From Bacillota bacterium (GTDB taxonomy: Bacteria > Bacillota > Clostridia > Christensenellales > CAG-138): DNA of 15,700 bases. Shown piece after piece: positions 5,573 through 12,980 of the stretch. The stretch spans positions 1-15,700 of the forward strand of contig JAEYSE010000079.1 in NCBI GenBank assembly GCA_023435025.1, read 5' to 3'. How positions within the stretch are numbered: position 1 is the stretch's first letter; every line of letters begins with the position of its first letter. A program made the translations under genes and the position numbers. The notes below the pieces were generated by a model. That model did not search any database. It saw only the letters and a program-made list of their open reading frames with translations, and was not told the DNA's origin.

Positions 5573-6601
5573 CTATTCCTTTTCTCTTTCAATCCTAACG
5601 GTCTTGCCGGTTTCCACACTTTTGTGTACGGCCTCGGCGATCTTTTCGGCCTCCAGGCCGTCCTTCGTGCCAGCCACAAAGGGTTCGCCGGTAATAAGGC
5701 AACGGATAAAATCGTTGATTGGCTCCACGCAGAAGCCGAAAGGGCGGCCGTTGTGTTCCTGCAGGAAGTAGGAGTTTGGCGTGCGGTATTTCGCATTGTC
5801 AAATATCTCCACGCCGCGGTTCTGGCTGTCGATGCGGAACAGGGCGTTTTCGCACAATATCTGGGTTCGGCCGTCGTTGTTCTTTGCAAACCCCTCGGGG
5901 TAGATCCAGCCGTTTTCTACCGTCCAGTAGCAGCCGTTCTCCATTTTTAAAAACGCCTGTACCGTATCCCAGGTATCGATGCCGCGGGATTTTAAAACTT
6001 CCTTCGTACCCACAGCGAACACTTCCGTCACCTCGCAGCCCATGTACCAGCGGATCTGGTCGTAACAATGCGTGCCCAGGAAGTGGACGGGGGAGGAGTT
6101 ATCCGCCCAACTGAACCACTTGGTCGGCACGTCTATGATATCGTCCATATTCATATACCCGCGTATGGGCCTGCCCACACCGGGCTTAGCTAATTCGTTT
6201 TTGATCTGTATGGCTGCGGGGTCCCAGCGCTTGTGGTAGTCAACCGCCACGCGCACTTTGCATTCCCGCTCCGCCGCGATGATGGCGCGAGCGTCTTCCA
6301 GCGTGGTGGCGAGCGGCTTTTCAATCAGCACATGCTTCCCGGCTTTGATAGCGGCCAGTGCGGGGGCGGCGTGGTAACAATCCGGCGTGGCGATGGAAAC
6401 GGCGTCAAGCTCCTCGTTTTTGAGCAATTCATCCACATTGGCATAAGTCCGCACCCCATACTCCGCGCCGATTTTCGTGCGGAGCGCTTCGCTCAAATCA
6501 CAGACAGCGACAAGCTCGGCGCTATCGTTCCACTGGTAGGCGCGGATATGGTTGACGCCATAGATGCCAGCGCCGATCACGGCGACTTTAAGCTTTTTCA
6601 T
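5573..6601 (-). CDS. Gfo/Idh/MocA family oxidoreductase (342 aa)
   Basis: First gene of the dehydrogenase pair. It has a canonical Rossmann motif GAGIYG (residues 10-15), an acidic Asp35 at the end of beta-2 (VAVCDLS) favouring NAD+ over NADP+, EKP at 94-96 with catalytic Lys95, and the second-domain catalytic pair in GTHCYDQIRW (His178, Asp181). The HKRWDP motif (123-128) is typical of inositol/sugar dehydrogenase-like members. GGGAGG five bases before the ATG fixes the start. Its substrate is probably an inositol- or glucose-like sugar, but this cannot be narrowed. Two related dehydrogenases coupled in one operon suggest successive or alternative oxidation of one substrate. No transporter or isomerase accompanies them in the window. 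A long-stem hairpin at 6653-6703 precedes the gene. Confidence 0.92.
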   Translation of the reverse strand: MKKLKVAVIGAGIYGVNHIRAYQWNDSAELVAVCDLSEALRTKIGAEYGVRTYANVDELLKNEELDAVSIATPDCYHAAPALAAIKAGKHVLIEKPLATTLEDARAIIAAERECKVRVAVDYHKRWDPAAIQIKNELAKPGVGRPIRGYMNMDDIIDVPTKWFSWADNSSPVHFLGTHCYDQIRWYMGCEVTEVFAVGTKEVLKSRGIDTWDTVQAFLKMENGCYWTVENGWIYPEGFAKNNDGRTQILCENALFRIDSQNRGVEIFDNAKYRTPNSYFLQEHNGRPFGFCVEPINDFIRCLITGEPFVAGTKDGLEAEKIAEAVHKSVETGKTVRIEREKE

Positions 6602-6652
6602 TGCTGCCTCCCGTTTATTCCATATGATTGATTATATCGCACCTGAAATATA

Positions 6653-6703
6653 AAAACCAAAGTTTTAGAGGCGCATGTTCTTGCCCCATAAAGCTTTGGT
6701 TTT
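6653..6703 (-). terminator. 10-bp inverted repeat, probable terminator/attenuator
   Basis: AAAACCAAAG (6653-6662) and CTTTGGTTTT (6694-6703) pair perfectly around a 31-base loop. Read on the minus strand the stem ends in TTTTTAT, as a terminator for the 63-aa gene 68 bases upstream would. It also lies in the leader of the dehydrogenase operon starting at 6601, so attenuation is possible. The large loop is unusual for a simple terminator. A weaker AATCGG/CCGATT pair lies at about 6730-6760. Confidence 0.55.
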
Positions 6704-6770
6704 GCCTGCATTACCAGTGACAGCCCATAATCGGTTTTTATGATTTCCCTTCCGATTAAATCCGGAAAAA

Positions 6771-6962
6771 TTACTGCTTCTTTTTTCTATACATTGCCGT
6801 GATCGCGCCCAGCACCACGCCTACTGCGGCGCCCGCCATCAACCACAGCATAAGATTGTTCAGTAGCGCCCCCAGCGCGATTCCGATGGCCGCGCAAAGG
6901 CCAATTGCCGTCCCCATGTTCCAATAATCCGCTATGCTTTGCTTGCCTTTCTGCTTTTCCAT
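6771..6962 (-). CDS. Small glycine-rich two-helix membrane protein
   Basis: A 63-aa protein starting MEKQKGKQSIADYW. I chose this ATG rather than the one 27 bases upstream because AGGAAGGTGG sits five bases in front of it. Two hydrophobic helices with regular Gly spacing (GTAIGLCAAIGIALGALL, then WLMAGAAVGVVLGAITAMY) are followed by a basic end YRKKKQ. Gly-zipper spacing suggests tight helix packing or oligomerisation in the membrane. I do not recognise a named family, and possible roles range from an envelope stress or phage-shock type protein to a structural membrane peptide. It is transcribed away from the AraC gene. Confidence 0.75.
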   Translation of the reverse strand: MEKQKGKQSIADYWNMGTAIGLCAAIGIALGALLNNLMLWLMAGAAVGVVLGAITAMYRKKKQ

Positions 6963-7157
6963 ATGATCCACCTTCCTGATAGTTATCAATCATCGTTTTC
7001 TGCTGCGGGCAGGGTACGGGTTTGCCGGTACCTTCAGGCGCGTGTTGATTTCCGTTCGTCCATATCTCTAATAAAGCTGTTGATCCAGATGACTTTGTCT
7101 TTCTAATGCCAATATAACGGGTAAAAACTGGATAGGCAAGCGGATTTTGGCCAAGTT

Positions 7158-7179
7158 GCGTAACGGGGATAAGTTACGC
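7158..7179. promoter_or_regulatory. 7-bp inverted repeat upstream of the AraC gene
   Basis: GCGTAAC (7158-7164) and GTTACGC (7173-7179) form a perfect dyad with an 8-base spacer, about 90 bases upstream of the AraC -10 box and in the divergent gap with the 63-aa gene. It may be an operator. No T-run follows, so a terminator is unlikely. The remainder of 6963-7157 shows no gene. Confidence 0.4.
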
Positions 7180-7242
7180 GCCGGCATACGGAAAACGATC
7201 CTCAGAAAGCGCCATTCAAACAAAGTGCAAGAAAAGTTGCCG

Positions 7243-7291
7243 CTGTACTGCCATCCCATTTTGCTATATAATGGAGAATGAGGTTCTCCAT
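7243..7291 (+). promoter_or_regulatory. AraC gene promoter with an overlapping 8-bp palindrome
   Basis: A perfect TATAAT at 7267-7272 has only a weak -35 (CTGTAC, 7243-7248, 18-base spacing). Such a weak -35 is common where an activator is needed. Overlapping the -10 and covering the expected start site (about 7279) is a perfect inverted repeat, ATGGAGAA (7271-7278) and TTCTCCAT (7284-7291), with a 5-base spacer. A protein bound there would block transcription. AAGGAG follows before the start codon at 7315. Confidence 0.6.
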
Positions 7292-7314
7292 AGCAGAAGG
7301 AAAGGAGAATACAT

Positions 7315-8097
7315 ATGGATAAATCCGTTTTTGAGCAGAGCAATCAAATCCTAACGTCCTTTCAGACAGTTCAAAACGAAGAAGTATTGTTTCAGGTGGC
7401 CCAACTGTTTCCGGTTCCCATCCAGATATTCACGCCCGACGGTAATACGGTGTTCGCGAACCGGGCTGTGATGGAAATGTGGAACATCGCCGATTCCGCG
7501 CAGATCGCAGGCAAATACAATTTGCTCAAGGACCCGGTTGTGAACGAGCGTCTTGGGCTTAGCGATTATGTGCGGCGTGCGTTTGCGGGTGAGGTTGTAC
7601 TGGTGCCGGATGTAAAAGTGCCTTTGGACGCTTTTTCAAAATGGTACGAGGCGCGAAACCTGGACTATAGTGTTGACGCTATGTACACAGACATTCTGAA
7701 TTTTCCCGTTCTAGATGCCGATCAAAAGATTACCCACATCGTAAGCGTATTCCTAACCACCAGAATGTATCTCGCAAAATCGGATATTTCGCGCGCAAAG
7801 GAATATATCGAGAATCACTGGCTTGACGAGTTCGACATGGATAAAATCGCAGAAGCCGTCAATATGAGCCGGTATCATTTTGCGCGCGTTTTCAAAAAGC
7901 ACACCGGCATGACGCCCTACAGTTATTATCAGGACGTTAAAATCAGGAAGCTCAAGGACGCCCTTTGCGATAAAAATCGTTCCATCACCGAGGCATTTGC
8001 GTCCTGTGGTGTAGAGTACAGCGGCAGCTTCGCGCGGGTGTTTAAGGAAAAAGTCGGCATGACGCCTACTCAATACCGAAAATCGCTTTCCCTCTAA
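7315..8097 (+). CDS. AraC-family regulator with N-terminal PAS-like sensor
   Basis: A 260-aa transcription factor. Residues about 20-150 form a PAS-like sensor (PVPIQIFTPDGNTVFANRAV at 34-52, ending in a strand FPVLDADQKITHIVSVFL). Residues 157-258 are the AraC DNA-binding domain with two helix-turn-helix units: IAEAVNMSRYHFARVFKKHTG (about 178-198), and the second ending in GSFARVFKEKVGMTPTQYRK (237-256), which is the family signature. AAGGAG precedes the ATG. The ligand is unknown. The next gene encodes a protein resembling this sensor but lacking the HTH, and then an envelope gene run, so it probably controls that run, itself, or both. The palindrome over its own -10 fits autoregulation. 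Confidence 0.92.
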   Translation: MDKSVFEQSNQILTSFQTVQNEEVLFQVAQLFPVPIQIFTPDGNTVFANRAVMEMWNIADSAQIAGKYNLLKDPVVNERLGLSDYVRRAFAGEVVLVPDVKVPLDAFSKWYEARNLDYSVDAMYTDILNFPVLDADQKITHIVSVFLTTRMYLAKSDISRAKEYIENHWLDEFDMDKIAEAVNMSRYHFARVFKKHTGMTPYSYYQDVKIRKLKDALCDKNRSITEAFASCGVEYSGSFARVFKEKVGMTPTQYRKSLSL

Positions 8098-8459
8098 CAT
8101 TTTAAATACCGCAGTATCTTCTTTCGATTTGCAAAGAGTCTGCCCGGGCACTTCCCTCAATTCTGGCTGAATAAGTTCCATCAATGCAACGCATATCTTT
8201 GAAGCGCAGGGCCCCGCTGTTTTTTGAAGGCTTTCTTTGCATGCCTTGAAAAAACGCTCCATCCAACTTTCTCTGTAAGCATCCGGTCTGCTAATAGAAA
8301 AAGCCGAGTATCCTTTTGTGAGATCGGATACGATCCGACTTTTCATGAAACGGAGGCTTTTTTAATGGCAGCAATAATTCTACTAAATTCAGCTTTCAAC
8401 TGCTATTCCTTTTAAAAGCCATTCTGTAGCATAAAGAGGGCAAAGAGGAGGGGTGCGCC
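8098..8459. other. 362-bp gap between the AraC gene and the sensor/envelope genes
   Basis: No convincing gene on either strand. A minus-strand frame from 8346 stays open through the gap but continues antisense into the AraC gene, lacks a ribosome binding site and matches nothing I know. A structured element with a T-run lies at 8298-8363. I see no clear -35/-10 pair for the following gene, so its promoter may depend on an activator. Confidence 0.5.
8298..8363 (+). terminator. Two-tier hairpin ending in a T-run
   Basis: The outer stem AAAAAGCC (8298-8305) pairs with GGCTTTTTT (8355-8363). Inside it is a second perfect stem CGGAT (8325-8329)/ATCCG (8333-8337) with a 3-base loop. The 3' T-run fits a terminator for the AraC transcript, but the large, structured interior and its position about 100 bases before the next start codon also fit a conditional leader terminator. 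Confidence 0.45.
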
Positions 8460-8948
8460 TTGAACGAAAGTGGAGCAAGGGAACAGCACATTGCCGAGCT
8501 CTTACGGCTGCATAAGGATATTGAAGAAACGCTGGAGGCGCGGCAGGGTTTTGTTGGCTGCTTTCAGGCGCTTATGCAAAGCAGCGGTCTGTTTTCTCAG
8601 GTCGTTGACAATCTTCCCTTTCCCGTAGCGATATTTGCCCAGAGCGGTGTTGTGAATATGGCGAATAAAGTTCTGATGCGCCAGGCCGGAATCGGGGAAA
8701 GAGATATCGCGGAAGAAAAGATCAAGCTGTTAAACCGCGTAACGGACGAGAATTACGAAGTGTTCGAGGCGGTAGAGGATGTATTTGTAGGTGAAACCAC
8801 AGTATTAAGGAATTTGATCTTTCCGCTTGAACTCTTCAGCAGGGATGAACGGCAGACAGAGCAGGATACCTACCATAGCGCAATATTCTTCCCCATAACA
8901 GGCAGCGACGGCAGCGTAAGGCTCGGTGCCGTCATGCTGATGAATTAA
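8460..8948 (+). CDS. Stand-alone PAS-like sensor, relative of the AraC sensor domain
   Basis: A 162-aa protein using a TTG start, supported by GAGGAGGGG six bases upstream. Residues 5-40 look like a helix/coiled coil. Residues 48-160 parallel the sensor of the AraC protein: NLPFPVAIFAQSGVVNMANKV matches its PVPIQIFTPDGNTVFANRAV region; FVGETTVLRNLIFPLELFSRD matches FAGEVVLVPDVKVPLDAFSKW; and the ends IFFPITGSDGSVRLGAVML and FPVLDADQKITHIVSVFL align. It has no helix-turn-helix and stops where the AraC HTH would begin. It may share the ligand, form heterodimers with the AraC protein, or be a truncated paralogue. It heads a five-gene run on the same strand. Confidence 0.8.
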   Translation: MNESGAREQHIAELLRLHKDIEETLEARQGFVGCFQALMQSSGLFSQVVDNLPFPVAIFAQSGVVNMANKVLMRQAGIGERDIAEEKIKLLNRVTDENYEVFEAVEDVFVGETTVLRNLIFPLELFSRDERQTEQDTYHSAIFFPITGSDGSVRLGAVMLMN

Positions 8949-9014
8949 GGCGGGTTTTAAAGTACTCGCCAGGCGTTCAATTTGAGTAAAAATAAATCAT
9001 TCAGGGAGATCATT

Positions 9015-9452
9015 ATGAAAAGAACAATTTTTTTCACGTCCATGCTGCTTACTATTGTTCTAATGCTGGCTCTTTCCGGCTGCGGCGCTGCTTTGAAGGA
9101 AGCGGCCACATTAAGCGCGTATGAAATGGGCGCGGAAAGCATCCCCAGCGTCACATCCATCGTCGGAGAGCGCGAGGTCACGGGAGTCGAATCCGGCACA
9201 AACAACGGCGTCATGTCCAAACAATATACCTATATAAGCGATACGGTGTACGACGACCTCTTGGCCTACGTAACTGAGATGATGAATCAGGGCTGGCTGG
9301 TGACCCAAGATATCGATTTAAACGTTGTTCCCGGATCGGGCGAGCTCGGGAAAAAATCGGTGGACGAGGGGCAGATCCTGCTGGTTTCCTTCACATATGA
9401 GGACTCAGGCTACGTCATAAAAATCGTCAAGGGAGAAGGGACAATTGAATAG
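9015..9452 (+). CDS. Predicted lipoprotein, 145 aa, function unknown
   Basis: I start it at ATG 9015, preceded by AGGGAGA, not at the in-frame ATG 33 bases upstream, which would put a charged extension in front of the signal peptide. A basic start (MKRT), a hydrophobic core and the lipobox LSGC place the lipidated Cys at residue 23. The mature part is a small mixed domain with a segment YTYISDTVYDDLLAYVTEMM followed by GWLVTQDIDL and a strand-rich end. I do not recognise the family. It is expected on the outer face of the cytoplasmic membrane. It starts 66 bases after the sensor gene and 60 bases before the next lipoprotein, as part of the same run. Confidence 0.8.
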   Translation: MKRTIFFTSMLLTIVLMLALSGCGAALKEAATLSAYEMGAESIPSVTSIVGEREVTGVESGTNNGVMSKQYTYISDTVYDDLLAYVTEMMNQGWLVTQDIDLNVVPGSGELGKKSVDEGQILLVSFTYEDSGYVIKIVKGEGTIE

Positions 9453-9512
9453 CGCGTTGCGGTATTGTGGATTTTCCAAGGGGAAATAGTATCTATAAAA
9501 CGGAGGAGTAAC

Positions 9513-10118
9513 ATGAAAAGATCTATCTTTATCGCATTCATGCTGGTGCTTTGCATCGGCCTGGCGGGATGCATCAGCATCCAATCTGCCGACACCGAAC
9601 CGACCATGAGCCCGGAACAGATCATAAACCCCGCGCCGGAGCGGGTCCCGGAACCGGAGGAACCTGCGATTGCGGAAGTGCCCGAATTAAGCGCTCCCGC
9701 AGAAGCTTCCTCCGGGCAGGGCGCGCTTCCCGGCCTTACCGCCCATTATCCATGGGAGCGTTTGCCGCTTCCCGAGGGCAGCGAATTCGTCAAGCTCTCC
9801 AGTGTGGAGGATACAGATAAATACGTGGAATATACGCAGGTTAAGCTTCCCATGACCAAGACGGAAGCAGTTGCCTATTTCAAGCCGCTGCTGGAAAAGG
9901 ACTCGGATCTCTTTGTCCAGGATGATGACCTCACTTATCCCTCTCTGGAAATACAGGGAGCTTTTCCGGATGTTGTCAGCTTTACATCGCTGTATGGACG
10001 CTACACGCAGGAGATGGAGCCAAACATCAAAGCCATAATCCTCAATCTGTACACTCCGGCGGATGGGGAAACGCTACTGGTGGCGGAGATACAGGTGAAC
10101 TATCTGTCTAAGCCATAA
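9513..10118 (+). CDS. Predicted lipoprotein, 201 aa, with Pro/Glu-rich linker
   Basis: The start at ATG 9513 is supported by CGGAGGAG nine or so bases upstream; an in-frame ATG at 9465 lacks one and would precede the signal peptide. The lipobox LAGC puts the lipidated Cys at residue 20. Residues 27-75 are rich in Pro, Glu and Ala, a typical extended wall-spanning linker. The globular part (about 80-201) includes KLPMTKTEAVAYFKPLLEKD and a beta-rich end. Family unknown. Like the preceding lipoprotein it has a helix-then-strand core, and a distant relationship between the two is possible but unproven from sequence alone. The PH-domain gene starts 34 bases downstream. Confidence 0.82.
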   Translation: MKRSIFIAFMLVLCIGLAGCISIQSADTEPTMSPEQIINPAPERVPEPEEPAIAEVPELSAPAEASSGQGALPGLTAHYPWERLPLPEGSEFVKLSSVEDTDKYVEYTQVKLPMTKTEAVAYFKPLLEKDSDLFVQDDDLTYPSLEIQGAFPDVVSFTSLYGRYTQEMEPNIKAIILNLYTPADGETLLVAEIQVNYLSKP

Positions 10119-10152
10119 CGGGTTTCAAATAAGTGTATGGAGGAGTTAACAC

Positions 10153-10527
10153 ATGATCGATTTTCAGAACGCGACATTCTTAAAGCTAAAACCTGTACCG
10201 GATTCTACTTTTGAAAGCATGATACAGCCCCTGTTTGTTCCGGGGGAAACCATTCTTGGCACATTCCAGGGCATACGGGACGGTATCGTATTCACAAGCA
10301 AACGGATTATTGCGGTCAACGTGCAGGGCATTACCGGAAAGAAAAAGGATTTTACCTCGCTTCCGTATAGCAAAATCCAGGCGTATTCCGTGGAAACCGC
10401 GGGTGTTCTTGATCTGGACAGCGAGCTTGAACTCTGGTTCTCCGGTATGGGCAAGGTGAAATTTGAATTTGTAAGCAGGGCCGATGTTCCCGCCATCTGC
10501 CGTACAATCAGCGGGTTCGTGCTTTAG
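10153..10527 (+). CDS. Bacterial PH-domain protein (bPH_1, DUF1696-like)
   Basis: A 124-aa protein made of a single bacterial pleckstrin-homology fold. Diagnostic segments are RDGIVFTSKRIIAVNVQGITG (residues 42-62, the family's D-G-I-x-F-T-x-K-R-I-I core), KKKDFTSLPYSKIQAYSVETAG (63-84) and LDLDSELELWFSG (86-98). No signal peptide or membrane segment is present, so it is cytosolic or peripheral. Members of the family are small proteins, often oligomeric, without a settled function. GGAGGAG precedes the ATG. Its place between two lipoproteins and a wall-anchored protein suggests a role at the inner membrane face, but that is inference from context. Confidence 0.88.
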   Translation: MIDFQNATFLKLKPVPDSTFESMIQPLFVPGETILGTFQGIRDGIVFTSKRIIAVNVQGITGKKKDFTSLPYSKIQAYSVETAGVLDLDSELELWFSGMGKVKFEFVSRADVPAICRTISGFVL

Positions 10528-10561
10528 CGAATAGTAACGGGTAATTGTAAAGGAGAACCAC

Positions 10562-12808
10562 ATGAGACAAACGTTGAGAAAACGCAGGCTGTATGCGCTC
10601 CTTCTGACGGTGGCCATGATATTCACGCTTCTGCCGGTTACTGCACTGGCGGCAGCTGCCACGGGTACCGCCACCGGAACGCAGGGATACAATCACATCT
10701 CCCTAAATTTGTCCGCAGGTACATTCTCGGCGGATACAACCGCAGTGGAGAACATTACCAACTGGGCGCTCAATGTGACAGGCGATGCCCGGACGATTGC
10801 AAGCGTAATAAGAAACAGCGCGACATCAGTTAAGATTATGCTTTCGGCTCCTATCGCGGCGGGCAATGCGTTTACCCTGACTGCCTTAGCACCAGTGTTT
10901 GAGACTGGAACGGAGCCGTTTGCCACGGCGATCCCTGTCAATATCGCGGTACCCATCCCGGCGGAAGGGACAGCAACGGCGACGGCAGGCACAAAGGATG
11001 TTTCGGTGACTCTAACAAACCTTGCGTCGTTTGGTAGCGCTTCAGCTGTACAAAACATAAGCTTCTGGACGTTAGGGGGCTCTTCAGCGGCGGGGAATTC
11101 AATTGCCAGCGTAACATATGTTGACACCAAGCATGCGACGGTCACACTGACGAACAATATCGGCGCATCCGATGCTTACACCATTACGGCGGGGCAGTCC
11201 GCATTTATAAATATTGCAATTGCTCCGTTCGCTTCCCTGCTTCCGGTAACGATCTCCGGCGGAACGGCCAACGTATGCGCCATAGGCAGCACGCAATATC
11301 CCACGCTGGACGCGGCGCTGGCAGATGCAACCGGAACTGCGGCAAGTCCCACTGTGATTACTCTTTTATCAGACATCACATACAGCGGTGCTCTGAACGC
11401 CAACGCGACGCACATGCGCTTTGCACTAGACGGCCATACCTTCAGAGTGAACGGCGGGTTGAGCGTGGATGGCGGGAGTGTAGGTTACACGAGCCCCGGC
11501 TCTTTCATTATCAGCGGCAATGTGGATTGCGTAAAAGCGACAAACGGCGGCAGGGCAAGTGTGACCGAAATCGTCATTGCCAACGTTAATACCAGAGGGG
11601 CCCATGCTTCCGGCGCCAACAGCAGCATTATCGTTGATGGCGATATCAGAACAGACGTACCCCATACCAGGGCGATCGGCGCATACGCTTACGGCGATGG
11701 CGCAAGCGTTGTAGTAAATGGCGGCATTTTCCTTGAGGGCGACAATATCTATGGGGCGCAGGCAACGTCAGAGGGGAAGGTTGAGGTCAAACCCGGCAGC
11801 GGCGAAGCAATTCGTGTGACGGGAGCGTATGCCTGCGGCGTTGATACAAGAAGCGGTGGCGAAGTAACGGCAAGCCGCGGCATTATAGCCTCCGGCGGCA
11901 GTGCAGTAGGAGTTGTGGCCAACGGCGGAAGCGCTGCAGTTGCAAGCGTGACCGTGACAGACGATTATGGAACCGGCGTTTCTGCATGGGACTTTGGCAG
12001 CGTCACGGTGAACGGTAACGTAACCGTGTCCGGCAGGGAGGGAAAAGGGATTAGCGCTATCGTAGGTGAAGGTGCAGGGGGTACGGTGCGCGTGACCGGC
12101 GGGATTCAGGCCACGGGTGAGGATAGCCTCGGCGTCGAATGCTCCAGCCGTTCGGTAAATATCGGCAACAAGAGCGCGGTGACGATAGACGGGGAAATTG
12201 CCTCACAGCGGTACATCCTACTTGATGAGACCGCAAGAGATAAGAATTCGGAAAACTCCGTCGATGCACAGGGGTATTGGGCCTATAACGGGGCCTACGG
12301 CAGCATCGTCAAGGTAAAGAACGGGGCAGTGGACCCAAGTACCCCTGTCGTCACGCCAGGCAGTTCAAGCAAGGGTCTACCCACGGTCATCACGGAAGGG
12401 GTAACGGATGTATCCGTTTCCGGCGGCACCTTCTTAGGCAGTGTGGTTTCGAGCGGGGGCGCTGCGGTAACCGGGCGCGGGTTTGTTTTGAGTACGGATG
12501 CTGCGCCGAAGATCGGCAAATCAGGTGCAACGCAAATACGCTCGGGCAGCGGCACGGGCAAGTTTAGTATTGATGTCGGCAGTCTGCTGCCCGACACCAC
12601 CTACTATGTACGCGCTTACGCTGTAAACAGCCAGGGTACGGCGTATGGGGAAACGCTGAACTTTACCACCGGGTTTATTGGAGATGCGCAGAATACCGTT
12701 CCAAAGACAGGCGACAACAATGCTCCATGGGCAGGCTGGCTGCTGCTGGGCATTTCGGCTCTGGTGCTTTCATGCCTTGGGGTATTGAGGAAAAGAAAGG
12801 CGCTTTAG
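10562..12808 (+). CDS. Cell-wall-anchored beta-helix surface protein (VPKTG)
   Basis: A 748-aa secreted protein. It has a basic, hydrophobic signal peptide (1-30, cleavage likely after ALA). Two similar Ig-like modules follow (about 37-135 and 137-235; NITNWAL and NISFWTL at matching places). Residues about 240-575 are a Gly/Val/Ser/Asn-rich run of short turns typical of a right-handed parallel beta-helix, as in adhesins or polysaccharide-binding proteins. Residues 610-705 resemble an FN3-like module (LLPDTTYYVRAYAVNSQGTA). The end is a sorting signal: VPKTG at 713-717, a hydrophobic stretch, then RKRKAL. V replaces the usual first L. No sortase is encoded nearby, so a housekeeping sortase is assumed. 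AAAGGAG precedes the ATG. It is the last gene of the run and is followed by a hairpin. Confidence 0.9.
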   Translation: MRQTLRKRRLYALLLTVAMIFTLLPVTALAAAATGTATGTQGYNHISLNLSAGTFSADTTAVENITNWALNVTGDARTIASVIRNSATSVKIMLSAPIAAGNAFTLTALAPVFETGTEPFATAIPVNIAVPIPAEGTATATAGTKDVSVTLTNLASFGSASAVQNISFWTLGGSSAAGNSIASVTYVDTKHATVTLTNNIGASDAYTITAGQSAFINIAIAPFASLLPVTISGGTANVCAIGSTQYPTLDAALADATGTAASPTVITLLSDITYSGALNANATHMRFALDGHTFRVNGGLSVDGGSVGYTSPGSFIISGNVDCVKATNGGRASVTEIVIANVNTRGAHASGANSSIIVDGDIRTDVPHTRAIGAYAYGDGASVVVNGGIFLEGDNIYGAQATSEGKVEVKPGSGEAIRVTGAYACGVDTRSGGEVTASRGIIASGGSAVGVVANGGSAAVASVTVTDDYGTGVSAWDFGSVTVNGNVTVSGREGKGISAIVGEGAGGTVRVTGGIQATGEDSLGVECSSRSVNIGNKSAVTIDGEIASQRYILLDETARDKNSENSVDAQGYWAYNGAYGSIVKVKNGAVDPSTPVVTPGSSSKGLPTVITEGVTDVSVSGGTFLGSVVSSGGAAVTGRGFVLSTDAAPKIGKSGATQIRSGSGTGKFSIDVGSLLPDTTYYVRAYAVNSQGTAYGETLNFTTGFIGDAQNTVPKTGDNNAPWAGWLLLGISALVLSCLGVLRKRKAL

Positions 12809-12825
12809 CGGTAGGGAACAGAGAA

Positions 12826-12849
12826 AGCGGGCGGGCATTTTGTCCCGCT
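12826..12849 (+). terminator. GC-rich hairpin after the surface-protein gene
   Basis: AGCGGG (12826-12831) pairs with CCCGCT (12844-12849) 17 bases after the stop codon. Only a weak T-rich tail (CGTTATTGTATTG) follows, so it is a moderate terminator candidate. It would close the five-gene run. Bases 12850-12980 hold no supported gene. Confidence 0.5.
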
Positions 12850-12980
12850 CGTTATTGTATTGGTCATACATTGCTCATCTGTCCTAGAGGATTCATGAGG
12901 AATGGAGAGATAGTACAATATGAAATTACGAGCCAATATCAGATAATCAGGGCATTCCGTCCACAATGGCGTAAGCATGA

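Noticed and set aside
4691..6631. Plus-strand open frames opposite the two dehydrogenase genes
   Set aside because: They are complements of well-supported Gfo/Idh genes in GC-rich sequence, with no starts preceded by ribosome binding sites.
7753..8346. Minus-strand 197-codon open frame covering the gap after the AraC gene
   Set aside because: Half of it is antisense to the strongly supported AraC gene, there is no ribosome binding site before its ATG, and the non-overlapping half matches no family I know. A decayed fragment in 8098-8346 cannot be fully excluded.
11099..12600. Several long minus-strand open frames inside the surface-protein gene
   Set aside because: They are shadows produced by the repetitive, GC-biased codons of the beta-helix gene and lack ribosome binding sites and family resemblance.
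12920..12946. Mini-ORF (8 codons, MKLRANIR) after a purine-rich stretch
   Set aside because: Too short and no conserved context; it is more likely chance in a spacer.
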